Shown: positions 8,715-17,092, counted from the stretch's first letter. The stretch is 64,000 bases of DNA from CBDCYS01 sp965226245 (GCA_965226245.1 CBDDCL010000015.1:6758001-6822000); one strand, 5' to 3'. Numbers and translations are program-made. The notes: generated from the sequence alone by a model not told the origin.

Positions 8715-8761
8715 TTCTTCACCTCCAAGACCGAGGTTACTTGCCGTAGTTCATAATCGCT

Positions 8762-8787
8762 CCACGAGTACGTCACGATTTCGTCAC
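8762..8787 (-). promoter_or_regulatory. Candidate response-regulator operator: three repeats at 11-bp spacing
   Basis: On the minus strand GTGA, GTGA and GTGG (plus-strand TCAC at 8784 and 8773, CCAC at 8762) recur exactly every 11 bp, each preceded by C. OmpR/PhoB-type regulators bind 11-bp direct repeats. The site overlaps the response regulator's stop codon and precedes the propeller gene start (8714). The same pattern is upstream of the kinase gene at 11309-11345. Confidence 0.6.
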
Positions 8788-9471
8788 GTCTTCGAGATCG
8801 AACCGGTATCCAATGCCACGCACGCTCTTGAGGTAACGCGGCTGGGTCGGGGCGGGCTCGATCTTCTTACGGAGGTTCGCGATCTGGTTATCTACCACGC
8901 GCTCGGTGATCATCGTCTCCTTGCCCCATGCTTCATCGATCAGAATGCGCCGCGTCAGCACACGTCCCGGGCGGCGCGCAAACAGGCCCAGCAGCTTGAA
9001 CTCGAGCGGTGTGGTGGCCACCGGCCTGCCTGCGCAACGCAGCTCCGCCCGCACGAAGTCCAGCTCGCATTCCCCGAAACGAACAACTTCTACCTCGCCT
9101 GCCACTGGAGCACCGCGCCGCAGTAGCGCTCGGATGCGTGCCCGCAGCTCCTTCGGACTGTAGGGCTTCGTCACGTAATCATCTGCTCCCATATCCAGCC
9201 CGAGCACCTTTTCTGTCTCTTGCGTGCGCGCGGTCAGCAGCAGGATGGCCGAGGAGACACCCGCCCGGCGCAACTCGCGGCAGACCTCAAAGCCGTCTTT
9301 CTTCGGCAGCATCACATCAAGCAGGATCAGATCAAACGCGGTCTCGCGAGCGCGCCGGCTCGCCGCCTCGCCATCATGCACAACCTCGACCGCGTACCCC
9401 TCCAGCCGCAAATCGTCTTCCAGCGCGATGGCGATCGCCAAATCGTCTTCCACTATCAGGATTCGTGACAT
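8773..9471 (-). CDS. OmpR/PhoB-family response regulator
   Basis: Receiver domain, residues 1-120: acidic pocket Glu8-Asp9-Asp10, phosphoacceptor Asp52 in LILLDVMLP, Thr80 and Lys102 in TKPYSP. A winged-helix output domain fills residues about 130-230 (ELLGLFARRPGRVLTR-like helix, then NLRKKIEP and VRGIGYRF, the classical wing). Length 232 is standard. The gene overlaps the kinase stop by one base (TAATG), so the two are translationally coupled. The matching 11-bp repeats before the kinase and before the propeller gene suggest autoregulation and control of the genes downstream. Confidence 0.95.
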   Translation of the reverse strand: MSRILIVEDDLAIAIALEDDLRLEGYAVEVVHDGEAASRRARETAFDLILLDVMLPKKDGFEVCRELRRAGVSSAILLLTARTQETEKVLGLDMGADDYVTKPYSPKELRARIRALLRRGAPVAGEVEVVRFGECELDFVRAELRCAGRPVATTPLEFKLLGLFARRPGRVLTRRILIDEAWGKETMITERVVDNQIANLRKKIEPAPTQPRYLKSVRGIGYRFDLEDVTKS

Positions 9472-11285
9472 TAGGATTCGTGACTGGGGATCACCAATGT
9501 GAACGTGCTGCCCCGGCCGGGCTCGCTGTCAAGCCGCACCGAGCCGCCATGAGCCTCGGCCACCGATTTCACCAGCGCCAGCCCGACACCGATTCCGCGG
9601 GCTCCCGCGCGCCGCGCTTCATCGCCGCGGACGAATCTCTCGAACAACTTCTTCTGTTCCTCGCGCGGGATGCCGGCGCCGTGGTCCTCCACCGAGATGT
9701 GAATCGAATCCCCGGCGCGCCGTGCCGAGACCCGGATCGGAGCGCCTGGCTCGGAATACTTTCCGGCGTTCTCGAGCAGATTCGACACGGCCCGCGAGAG
9801 CGCTTCGCGATCGGCGCGGATCGGTGGAAGATTGTCCTCCGCCTCGCACAGCACTTCTCTCTCGCGCGACCGCGGCTCACGGCGAAACTCCTCCACGACG
9901 CCGCGCACCAGTTCAGCCGTGTCAGCCGGTTCCATCCGCCATGCCGATGAGCCGGCCTGCATGCGGCCAAAGCTCAACAGACTCTCCACCATACGGTGCA
10001 GCCGCTCGGCCTCGTGCGCCAGCAAGCAGTAATACTGAGCTTTGCGCTCTTCGCTCGATACCCGGTTGCCGACGAGCAACTCAGTCAGGTGGCGCATCGA
10101 CGTGAGCGGCGTTCGGAACTCATGGGAGACCGCGGAGACGAAATCCGCCTGTTGTTGCACCAGCGCCATTTCCCGCGTGGTGGCCCGGTACAGACCGTAA
10201 GCCGCCGCCAGCATCAGCGCGAAGGTGAAAGCAAGCCCGGTGATCAGCACGGTCCGTCCGGACCCAAACGCACCCGCGTCCAACCGTCCGCCCGACGCCG
10301 AAACCCGCAGCAAGAAGGGAAGCCGCGTTTCGCCCGGCGTCAAAACGATGGTTCCTTCCTCTTGCGGACCGTCCGTGAAGGAGATTTCCAGCCCTTGAGC
10401 TTTCCCTAGCGGGCCGAGCATCGTTTCGAGTTCTGGAAACGTCGCCAGCCGCGCGGTGGGGCTGTCGGGACCGTCAGCCCAGATCGCCAACGTTTGTCCC
10501 CCAGTGTCACCGATAGTCTCGCGGCCGCGACTCGGAAGATCGCCCGCCTGCCAACGCCTCCACAAGGCGATGGCTGCTTCGGTACGCGCCACTTCGTTGG
10601 GCGGTGGAGCCGGTCCGCCCCAGTCTCGCAGCATGTCCCGATAGAACTCGAAGGTGGCGCGATCCATCCGCGTGGCGCCGGAATAGAGGGCCAGTCGAAA
10701 CTCCTCCAGGTCGCCGGGCTTCTCTGAGAGCCGGTAGCCTACCTGGCGAGCGATCATCTCGGCGGGCTGTCCACCCACCGGAACCGATCCTAGCTGCCGC
10801 AACCTTGCGTAGACTTGAAGCGCGCCGGCGCGATTGTTTTGATTGCGTAACACCCGGCCGAGCCGCACGAGTGCTTCCGCGCGAATCGCGGGATCGGCCG
10901 ACTCCGCAAGCCGCCGATACTCCTTCGCCGCCCCGGAGAAGTCATTGCGCTGATATTCGCGGGTCTCAGCCTCTGCGAACAGGGTTGCGGAGACATGCCT
11001 TACCGGGGCCGTTTGCGGTTGATAGAGGACGCCCGGACCCAACCCTTCGTCGGTGAATCGAATCCCTTGTCCTTTTGCAAGCTGATCTTCGATGTGGGCG
11101 AGCCTGCCCTCCACCGCGAGTGCCAGCCGCCCGGCCGCCAACTTCAGATCTTCGGCTCGCCGCTGGCGCTCGATTGCGCGATCCTGTTGAAGAATGCGCG
11201 CACTCAGCCATCCGAGGGCAGCGATCGGAAGCAGCGTCGCCGCAGCCAGCAATAAGGGTATGGTCCGCCTGCCAGCCCATCGCAC
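9471..11285 (-). CDS. Membrane sensor histidine kinase with a TPR-like periplasmic region
   Basis: A 604-residue kinase with transmembrane helices at about residues 9-30 and 345-367. The 310-residue region between them would be periplasmic; residues about 110-170 look like TPR or Sel1-like helices (SGAAKEYRRLAESADPAIRA, ALVRLGRVLRNQNNRAGALQ). The cytoplasmic part has HisKA with His388 in SHEFRTPLTS and an HATPase_c domain with N box SNLLENAGKYSEPG, G1 VEDHGAGIP and G2 GIGVGLALVKS. No HAMP domain separates membrane and HisKA. The start is GTG at 11285 with a TAGAAT -10 element only about 7 bp upstream and no RBS, suggesting a leaderless message. It heads the block kinase, regulator, propeller, peroxidase. 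Confidence 0.93.
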   Translation of the reverse strand: MRWAGRRTIPLLLAAATLLPIAALGWLSARILQQDRAIERQRRAEDLKLAAGRLALAVEGRLAHIEDQLAKGQGIRFTDEGLGPGVLYQPQTAPVRHVSATLFAEAETREYQRNDFSGAAKEYRRLAESADPAIRAEALVRLGRVLRNQNNRAGALQVYARLRQLGSVPVGGQPAEMIARQVGYRLSEKPGDLEEFRLALYSGATRMDRATFEFYRDMLRDWGGPAPPPNEVARTEAAIALWRRWQAGDLPSRGRETIGDTGGQTLAIWADGPDSPTARLATFPELETMLGPLGKAQGLEISFTDGPQEEGTIVLTPGETRLPFLLRVSASGGRLDAGAFGSGRTVLITGLAFTFALMLAAAYGLYRATTREMALVQQQADFVSAVSHEFRTPLTSMRHLTELLVGNRVSSEERKAQYYCLLAHEAERLHRMVESLLSFGRMQAGSSAWRMEPADTAELVRGVVEEFRREPRSREREVLCEAEDNLPPIRADREALSRAVSNLLENAGKYSEPGAPIRVSARRAGDSIHISVEDHGAGIPREEQKKLFERFVRGDEARRAGARGIGVGLALVKSVAEAHGGSVRLDSEPGRGSTFTLVIPSHES

Positions 11286-11291
11286 GACTTT

Positions 11292-11345
11292 ATTCTAGGT
11301 CCCTTGCTTCACGACCGCTTCACGATCGTGTCACGGGTTTGTCAC
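11292..11345 (-). promoter_or_regulatory. Promoter with four 11-bp direct repeats and a TAGAAT -10 box
   Basis: TCAC on the plus strand at 11309, 11320, 11331 and 11342 gives, on the minus strand, four CGTGA units at exactly 11-bp intervals. Nine bases after the last CGTGAAG comes TAGAAT (plus-strand ATTCTA, 11292-11297). This is the geometry of class II activation by PhoB-like regulators, where the repeats replace the -35 box. Transcription would begin at or next to the GTG start of the kinase. Confidence 0.65.
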
Positions 11346-11673
11346 GGAGTCGACCGTTCTAGGAAGCCGCTTCCGTACTATGCGACTTCCGACTCCTGAT
11401 AGGAATTCTCAGCGCGATCGCCAAAAGCCAGCCATTTCGTGGCCTCCATGGCGGATCGCGGGACCAAGGGCAGATGCTGCAAGATGCGGGACTTCCGAAA
11501 TCCGCTCAATTTCCGGGTTCGCCGTGCACAGTGCTAATATGAGATCAGCTTCGCTTTTTCAAATGAATCATTCCTAGAGAGCTTGCCCGAGTCGGCGCAA
11601 CGCTCGATCGTTTTCTTATCCCGTTCAGTCACAGCAGTCTAGAAGCGTTTTGCGCCTTCGAGGGGCATGACCT
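11346..11673. other. Intergenic region between divergent genes, no gene seen
   Basis: This stretch lies between the kinase promoter and rlpA. No frame gives a convincing protein. It should hold the rlpA promoter; I could not single out a clear -35/-10 pair. Confidence 0.5.
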
Positions 11674-12120
11674 ATGAGACTCACGCTAATTGCCATCTTG
11701 AGCTTTCTGGCGCCGGCGACGGCAGGGCTCGCCGACCTCAGGCCCGTCCCCTACCTTGTTCCGGACGCCGAGTCGGGACAGGCAAGCTGGTACGGCCCAG
11801 GGTTCCACGGGAGGCTGACCGCCAGCGGTGAGATCTACGACATGTATGATCTGACGGCGGCGCATCGGAGGTTGCCGTTTGGAACGACTCTTCGAGTGAC
11901 GGATCTGGTAAGCGGACGTTGCGTGATCGTTCGCATCAACGACCGCGGCCCTTTCATCGGACGCAGAGTTCTGGATCTGAGTTATGCCGCGGCGGAGCGG
12001 CTCGGCATGCTTCATGACGGATTGGCGCGGGTGAGAGTCGAACCGCTGGAAGAGCCGCTTCTTCGTTTTTCGATTTACCGAACCGCCCAGGACAACCGCA
12101 AGCCTAACCCGTCTTCGTGA
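11674..12120 (+). CDS. rlpA: RlpA-like septal ring lytic transglycosylase
   Basis: A 148-residue exported protein with a signal peptide (MRLTLIAILSFLAPATAGLA) and one double-psi beta-barrel. Family signatures: GQASWYGPGFHGRLTASGE with the catalytic-region Gly-Lys-Thr-like surface, AAHRRLPFGTTLRV, and INDRGPFIGRRVLDLSYAAA. RlpA cleaves denuded glycan strands of peptidoglycan at the septum. There is no SPOR domain, so it is a short single-domain form. No lipobox Cys is seen, so it may be soluble in the periplasm. It reads toward a glycosyltransferase about 75 bp downstream but no operon link is evident. Confidence 0.9.
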   Translation: MRLTLIAILSFLAPATAGLADLRPVPYLVPDAESGQASWYGPGFHGRLTASGEIYDMYDLTAAHRRLPFGTTLRVTDLVSGRCVIVRINDRGPFIGRRVLDLSYAAAERLGMLHDGLARVRVEPLEEPLLRFSIYRTAQDNRKPNPSS

Positions 12121-12196
12121 CAGACCGCGAACCATTCGAAAGGGGAGTATCGGTGCGCTGAAGGCGACGGCGGCGATGTTAGAATAACGTTGCGCG

Positions 12197-13171
12197 ATGG
12201 ACGCCCCTCTGCTATCGGTTGTCATCCCGGTCCACAACGAGGAAAAGACCCTCCTGCCCCTCTACGACCGGCTCATTGCCGTGCTCGACCGGCTCGGCCG
12301 GCCGTTTGAAATTCTTTTCGTCGACGACTGCTCCAGCGACACCAGCCGCCAGCTTCTCGGCAATCTCGTCGAGCACGACGACCGCTTGCAAGTCGTGCTT
12401 TTGCGTCGAAACTTTGGCCAGACGGCCTCGCTCGCGGCGGGCTTCGCCCTGGCCGAGGGCGAAATTGTCGTAGCGATGGACGCGGACCTGCAACACGCCC
12501 CGGAAGACATTCCGGCTCTGCTCGCAAAAGTGGAGGAAGGGTATGACATTGCCAGCGGCTGGCGAACCCAACGGGTGGACAACCTGCTGACCCGGCGGCT
12601 GCCGTCACGCCTGGCCAACGCGCTCATCGCAAGAGTCTCGGGAGTCGACCTGCACGATTTCGGCACGACGTTTAAAGCCTATCGGAGAGATGTACTCAAG
12701 AGTATCCGCCTCTATGGCGAACTCCACCGCTTCATCCCCGCGCTGGCGAGCATGCAGGGAGCACGGATTGGCGAGGTGCCGATTCAAAACGTAGCCCGTG
12801 CCGAAGGCGATTCCCACTACGGTCTGGGACGGACCTTCCGCGTTCTTTTCGACCTTTTCACGATTCGCTTTCTGGCCCGCTATCTCACTCGTCCGATGCA
12901 TTTCTTCGGATCAATCGGGTTGCTTTGCGGCGGTCTCGGCACATTGATTTTCATGGGGCTGCTGGTACAAAAACTGCGCGGGATTCACATCATGGCCGAG
13001 CATGGCCCGCTACTGATCGTGGGCGGCATCTTGGCCCTGAGCGGGCTCCAGATGGTTTGCACGGGGTTGATCGGCGAAATCTTGATGCGGACTTATTTTG
13101 AAAGCCAGGATCGGCCCATCTATGCCGTTCGCGAGATATTGAAAGGCCGAAAGACGAAGAGCCCGGTTTGA
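12197..13171 (+). CDS. Polyprenyl-phosphate glycosyltransferase (DPM1/ArnC-like GT2) with two C-terminal membrane helices
   Basis: GT-A domain residues 1-230: SVVIPVHNEEKTLLPLYDRL, FVDDCSSDT (donor-binding), MDADLQHAPEDIP with the DxD-type metal site, and HDFGTTFKAYRRDV, the conserved motif of the DPM1/GtrB/ArnC group. Two hydrophobic helices follow (FFGSIGLLCGGLGTLIFMG and LLIVGGILALSGLQMVCTGL), as in GtrB-type enzymes that transfer a sugar to undecaprenyl phosphate at the inner membrane. Length 324 is normal. The lipid-linked sugar would feed glycan modification on the outer face; the acceptor system is not in this window. Confidence 0.9.
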   Translation: MDAPLLSVVIPVHNEEKTLLPLYDRLIAVLDRLGRPFEILFVDDCSSDTSRQLLGNLVEHDDRLQVVLLRRNFGQTASLAAGFALAEGEIVVAMDADLQHAPEDIPALLAKVEEGYDIASGWRTQRVDNLLTRRLPSRLANALIARVSGVDLHDFGTTFKAYRRDVLKSIRLYGELHRFIPALASMQGARIGEVPIQNVARAEGDSHYGLGRTFRVLFDLFTIRFLARYLTRPMHFFGSIGLLCGGLGTLIFMGLLVQKLRGIHIMAEHGPLLIVGGILALSGLQMVCTGLIGEILMRTYFESQDRPIYAVREILKGRKTKSPV

Positions 13172-13255
13172 AATTCTTGGGTGAATTGCGCTCGCGAATG
13201 ACGAAAAACAACGCAGCACGATTGATGCTCATCGTGGCGCTGAAATATCATTGAC

Positions 13256-13278
13256 GATATCATATCTCCAGTGATATC
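13256..13278. promoter_or_regulatory. Inverted repeat operator before the toxin-antitoxin pair
   Basis: GATATCA and TGATATC flank a 9-bp spacer (TATCTCCAG). Each arm contains the self-complementary GATATC. The dyad ends 8 bp before the likely toxin start. Ribbon-helix-helix antitoxins commonly repress their own operon at such paired sites. Confidence 0.5.
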
Positions 13279-13286
13279 ATCGAAGT

Positions 13287-13709
13287 ATACGGCTTGTCCT
13301 TGACACGAACGTTGTTGTGGCGGCGATGCGGAGCCCTGGTGGCGCTTCGGCAGCCTTGCTCCGGGCAGTTCGGCACAGCGAGAGTGTCCCGCTGGTCAGC
13401 GTTGCGCTCATGCTGGAGTATGAGTCGGTATGTGGTCGTGCGGCTCACGTTCTAGCGTCGGGGCTGACCTCACAAGAAGTTCGAGTCTACTTGGACGCAC
13501 TAGCCTTTTTGGCTGAACCAGTGGAGATTCACTATCGGTGGAGGCCGCAGCTTCGCGATGCGGGAGACGAAATGGTACTGGAAACAGCGGTAAATGGGAG
13601 CGCGGATGCCCTGGTAACTTTCAACCGCCGCGACTTTGAGAATGTCGCTTCTCGATTCGGGATTGAGGTGTTGTTGCCCGCCGAAGCTCTAGGGAGGATC
13701 ACCACATGA
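13287..13709 (+). CDS. PIN-domain toxin (VapC-like), apparent ATA start
   Basis: A PIN-domain ribonuclease of about 141 residues. The first conserved Asp is in RLVLDTNVVVAAM, the conserved Glu in ALMLEYESV, and the C-terminal acidic site in DALVTFNRRDF. These coordinate metal for RNA cleavage. The frame has no ATG, GTG or TTG between the upstream stop (13272-13274) and the DTN motif; the first usual start, GTG at 13317, lies after DTN and would delete a catalytic Asp. The family N-terminus (MRLVLDTNV) aligns with ATA CGG CTT at 13287, so either a rare ATA start is used or the start codon has mutated. It overlaps the antitoxin by 4 bp (ATGA). Confidence 0.8.
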   Translation: MRLVLDTNVVVAAMRSPGGASAALLRAVRHSESVPLVSVALMLEYESVCGRAAHVLASGLTSQEVRVYLDALAFLAEPVEIHYRWRPQLRDAGDEMVLETAVNGSADALVTFNRRDFENVASRFGIEVLLPAEALGRITT

Positions 13710-13957
13710 AGACGCGAACGGGTGCTTATCCGCTCCGCCTGCCCCTCTCGCTCAAAGCGGCCGTTGAGAAGCTCAGCAAGCAGGATGGCACGAGCATCAA
13801 TCAGTTCGTGGTGATGGCGGTAGCTGAAAAAGTGTCGGCGCTGGAGACGGTCGATTTCTTCGCCGAGCGAAAGTCGCGCGCCGACATGAAGGCGTTCGGC
13901 TGGATCATGACCCGTGAAGGAGGCGAGCCTCCCCAGCCGGGCGACGAGCTGCCTTAG
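13706..13957 (+). CDS. HicB-family/ribbon-helix-helix antitoxin
   Basis: An 83-residue protein with a ribbon-helix-helix DNA-binding region: strand YPLRLPLSLKAAVEKL, then the helix around GTSINQFVVMAVAEKVSAL. The remaining residues (FFAERKSRADMKAFGWIM) are the usual C-terminal tail that contacts the PIN toxin. It is coupled to the toxin gene by an ATGA overlap, toxin first, an order seen for this PIN/HicB-type pair. It probably neutralises the toxin and represses the operon at the inverted repeat 13256-13278. Confidence 0.85.
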   Translation: MKTRTGAYPLRLPLSLKAAVEKLSKQDGTSINQFVVMAVAEKVSALETVDFFAERKSRADMKAFGWIMTREGGEPPQPGDELP

Positions 13958-14206
13958 GCAAATACCCGCGGGGGCGCTGAAACGTCAGCTTCGATCTCGA
14001 TTGATGAGGGCATGGAGTACCAGCATGCCAACATCGGCCGCGGCAGCTCGAAGGCCACGGCCGGACTCAAGATAGAACTCGACGACAGCTACGGGTAGTT
14101 CTGCGTCTATCACATGAACCAGGACGGACTCATCCGCAACTAAACTAAGGGCTGGGAGGACGACGTCGAGGACAGCCGCCCATCTCACGGCAGTGACGAA
14201 ACTCGC
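13958..14206. other. Intergenic, possibly a decayed gene
   Basis: One plus-strand frame reads protein-like stretches (GMEYQHANIGRGSS, IELDDSYG, then FCVYHMNQDGLIRN, KGWEDDVEDS) separated by stop codons. It could be an eroded gene, but I cannot assign a family. The following ABC gene starts at 14207. Confidence 0.25.
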
Positions 14207-14917
14207 ATGAGCCAGCCCGATCTATCCGTCGTGAATCTCCGAAAGGAGTATCCGACCCCGGGCGATCCGCTGGTGATCATCCGCGACGTATCTTTCTCGC
14301 TCAACCGGGGCGAAGCCCTGGCGATCATGGGCCCTTCGGGATCGGGGAAGAGCACGCTGCTCTATATCATCGGGGCACTCGAGCCGCCGACCAGCGGAAC
14401 GGTCAGTGTCAACGGCCAGGATCCGTTTTCCTTGGACGGAGCCGGCGTGGCCGCGTTTCGCAACCGGCAAGTCGGATTCGTGTTCCAAGATCACCATCTT
14501 CTGCCGCAGTGCTCGGCGCTCGAAAACGTTCTGATCCCGACCATGGCGGCAACTCCGGCTCACACAGGTGAAGATGCAGGGCGTCGGGCTCGCCAGTTAC
14601 TGGAGAGGGTTGGACTAGAGGGCCGGCTGGACCACCGCCCCGCAGAGCTTTCCGGGGGCGAGCGGCAACGCGTCGCCATCGCGCGTGCGCTGATCAATCA
14701 ACCGCCGCTGGTTCTCGCGGACGAGCCCACTGGCAACCTCGACCGGCGTACTGCGGAGACAGTGGCTGATTTGCTGCTGAAGCTTTACCAGGAAGAAAAT
14801 GCCATGCTGCTGCTGGTCACGCACAGCTTGGAACTCGCCAGGCGCTTTCCGCATCGTGCCGAGCTTTTAGACGGCGGGTTGGTGATGGAAACTGGGTCAG
14901 CGGTGCATTCCGGGTGA
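14207..14917 (+). CDS. ABC transporter ATP-binding protein, LolD/MacB type
   Basis: A 236-residue ATPase: Walker A GPSGSGKST, Q-loop VFQDHHLLPQCSALENV, signature LSGGERQRVAIARAL, Walker B VLADEPTGNLD, then the switch His in VTHSLELA. The spacing and the phrase DEPTGNLD place it in the LolD/MacB/FtsE group, whose members drive lipoprotein release or efflux through FtsX-type permeases. No permease gene is adjacent (the next genes are unrelated), so its partner must be elsewhere. Cytoplasmic face of the inner membrane. It starts at an ATG (MSQPDLSVVNLRKEY). Confidence 0.9.
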   Translation: MSQPDLSVVNLRKEYPTPGDPLVIIRDVSFSLNRGEALAIMGPSGSGKSTLLYIIGALEPPTSGTVSVNGQDPFSLDGAGVAAFRNRQVGFVFQDHHLLPQCSALENVLIPTMAATPAHTGEDAGRRARQLLERVGLEGRLDHRPAELSGGERQRVAIARALINQPPLVLADEPTGNLDRRTAETVADLLLKLYQEENAMLLLVTHSLELARRFPHRAELLDGGLVMETGSAVHSG

Positions 14918-14966
14918 ATGGTTCGGGGAGACATTTAGTTTTTCTCGGCGCTTGACCAACGCTTGA

Positions 14967-14986
14967 CCGCAGGCTTCCGCCTGCGG
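14967..14986. repeat. TTCC-loop hairpin, family member 1
   Basis: CCGCAGGC-TTCC-GCCTGCGG, a perfect 8-bp stem with a TTCC loop, preceded by TTGA and followed by CTCTGATGCTGCTT. The same layout with different but matching stem bases recurs at 42342-42361. Confidence 0.75.
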
Positions 14987-15211
14987 CTCTGATGCTGCTT
15001 TCTGAGCCTTCCGCTATGTTTCGCGGGGATTCAACAATCGCTGCGACTCGGGCCTTGCTTGCCAGATTGGTGGCACAAACGCTAGCCTGAGTCTCTGTCG
15101 AAACGAACGAAGAAACGATCCCGGTCCTCACGGGAACCAGGGCAGCCTGGCGCTTCGCCGGCCGCGGATCAGAGCGCGGACGAAGAACCTTCTCGTCCTT
15201 GGCAAATCGCC

Positions 15212-16930
15212 TTGGCGGCTGTGTGCGCCGTTTTCCTGCTGGGAATCTTTAGCACCGAAATCGCCGACACCGATTTTTGGTGGCACTTGAAGACCGGGCA
15301 GTACGTTTTCGAGCATCACAAACTCCCGGTTCCCGACCCCTTTTCCTATACGTCGGATCTCGGGGAACCCGCCTACCCCGGCGAAGAAAATGTCCGCTAC
15401 TTCAACCTGACACACGAATGGCTGGCTCAGCTCGCGTGGTACGTCATCTATGCCATTGGAGGGTTTCCGGCGGTGGTGATCTGGAAGGGACTGCTGCTAG
15501 CATTCGTCTGCGGCGCGGCCGGGTTCTTGGCGGCGCGGCGGTCAGCGAACTTCCACGTGGGTATCGTGGCTTCGCTAATCGGGGCGCCGATCCTGGGGCT
15601 GTTTGCGGCGGACCGGCCGGCACTGGTTTCCTTCGCGCTGGTGGCCCTCTTTGTGGTGATACTCGAGGGCTACCGGGAAGGCGGGCGGCTCGCGTGGTTA
15701 TGGACTCTGGTCCCGCTGCAGTGGATTTGGGCCAACTCGCATGGAGGGTTCTTTCTCGGCTGGGTGGTGCTGGGGGCGTATGCGGCGAGCGCCTGGTCTC
15801 TGCCGGTTGAACGCCGCAAGAGCCTGTGGATTGTGGCGGTGCTGTCCGTTCTGGCTAGCGGCTTGAATCCAAGCGGATTTCGAGTATTCGAGATTCTGCT
15901 GGCCTACCGGCAAAGCTTCCTGACGAGAACCCTTATCGAATGGAAGCAGCCGTTCCTGTGGGGACCGCCCTACACCTACAACCTGCTGTTGTATTCGGCC
16001 GCCGCCGCCCTGGTTCTCGCATGGAAAAAGGTTCGCGTGTCGGATGCTCTTCTCTTTTTGGCATTTGGAGCCGCGTCGCTGTTGGCGTTTCGCAACATCG
16101 CATTCATTGCGTTCCTGGCGCCGGTCTTGCTGGCCACTTACGCTTGGCCGCTGTTCGCAAAACTAGCGGCTCGCGGCGCCCCGCGGCTGCCCGGTAAAGC
16201 AATTGACATCGGCTTTTTGTTGGGCCTCGGAGCCCTGTGCATGCAGCAAGCTTGGGCCGGGAATCTCTATCAACTTCGCGTGGCGGAGTGGAAATTTCCG
16301 GTGGGAGCCGCAAATTTTCTCAAGGAAAATCAGGTGCAGGCTCCGATTTTTAATACCTATGAGTACGGAGGCTACTTGTCATGGAGCCTCTGGCCCGAGC
16401 AGCGAACATTTATCGACGGCAGGGCCTTGAACGAATCGGTTTATGACGACTACTGGAAGATCCTCTACAGCCAGGGCAGCTCGGGGGAGCAAAGCCGGGG
16501 GGCGCGCGCGGAGCTGCTCAGGCGCTATGGGGTCCAAATCGTCGTGACCAACGCGTTCGAGTTTGTAACGGGGGTTGCCTACCCCATTGCGCTAGCCCTG
16601 GGGCACGCATCCGAGACCGATTGGCAGCTCGTCTATCAGGACGCTCAAGCCCTGGTGTACGCCCGTGATGTCCCGGAAAACCGCGCTCTCATCGAAAAAC
16701 ACGCGATCAACAAGAAGCGCGTCGGGGATCACCTCGAAAGCGCCTGCCGCACCTACATCGAGCATGACCCCGAGCTGCCCAACTGCGCCCGAACGCTGGG
16801 CTTAATCTTTTTGAGGGCGGGAGAGCGAGAGCGCGCAAGGGAAGCACTGGCGCTTTACCTGGGCCACATTGATTACCCCGACGCCGAGGCTCAAAGGATC
16901 TATCGCAGCCTGTCGGGAAACCGCGAATAG
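15212..16930 (+). CDS. Polytopic membrane protein with soluble C-terminal domain, unknown function
   Basis: At least 572 residues with about ten hydrophobic helices in the first 370, beginning ALAAVCAVFLLGIFSTEIAD, then a soluble C-terminal part ending in TPR-like helices (CARTLGLIFLRAGERERARE). The motif TDFWWHLKTG after helix 1 and WANSHGGFFLGW resemble GT-C-type membrane glycosyltransferases, but no catalytic assignment is safe. TTG at 15212 lies inside the first helix, so the true start is probably further up: an in-frame CTG at 15095 would give a plausible basic cytosolic tail (SKRTKKRSRS). No ATG or GTG exists between the upstream stop and 15212. Confidence 0.75.
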   Translation: MAAVCAVFLLGIFSTEIADTDFWWHLKTGQYVFEHHKLPVPDPFSYTSDLGEPAYPGEENVRYFNLTHEWLAQLAWYVIYAIGGFPAVVIWKGLLLAFVCGAAGFLAARRSANFHVGIVASLIGAPILGLFAADRPALVSFALVALFVVILEGYREGGRLAWLWTLVPLQWIWANSHGGFFLGWVVLGAYAASAWSLPVERRKSLWIVAVLSVLASGLNPSGFRVFEILLAYRQSFLTRTLIEWKQPFLWGPPYTYNLLLYSAAAALVLAWKKVRVSDALLFLAFGAASLLAFRNIAFIAFLAPVLLATYAWPLFAKLAARGAPRLPGKAIDIGFLLGLGALCMQQAWAGNLYQLRVAEWKFPVGAANFLKENQVQAPIFNTYEYGGYLSWSLWPEQRTFIDGRALNESVYDDYWKILYSQGSSGEQSRGARAELLRRYGVQIVVTNAFEFVTGVAYPIALALGHASETDWQLVYQDAQALVYARDVPENRALIEKHAINKKRVGDHLESACRTYIEHDPELPNCARTLGLIFLRAGERERAREALALYLGHIDYPDAEAQRIYRSLSGNRE

Positions 16931-17092
16931 CGGCAATCCTGTCGTCAGATAAACGAGAGTTGTCAAATTCCCGTAGGGCCCGGCGCTACGGATTTGTCAT
17001 AACGCTCTCGCAGGCAATCAGAATCCATGCGGACGGATTTCGGTCCCAGAGCACCGCGATCGAGAGATAATGGCAGACGACAGGTACACGCC

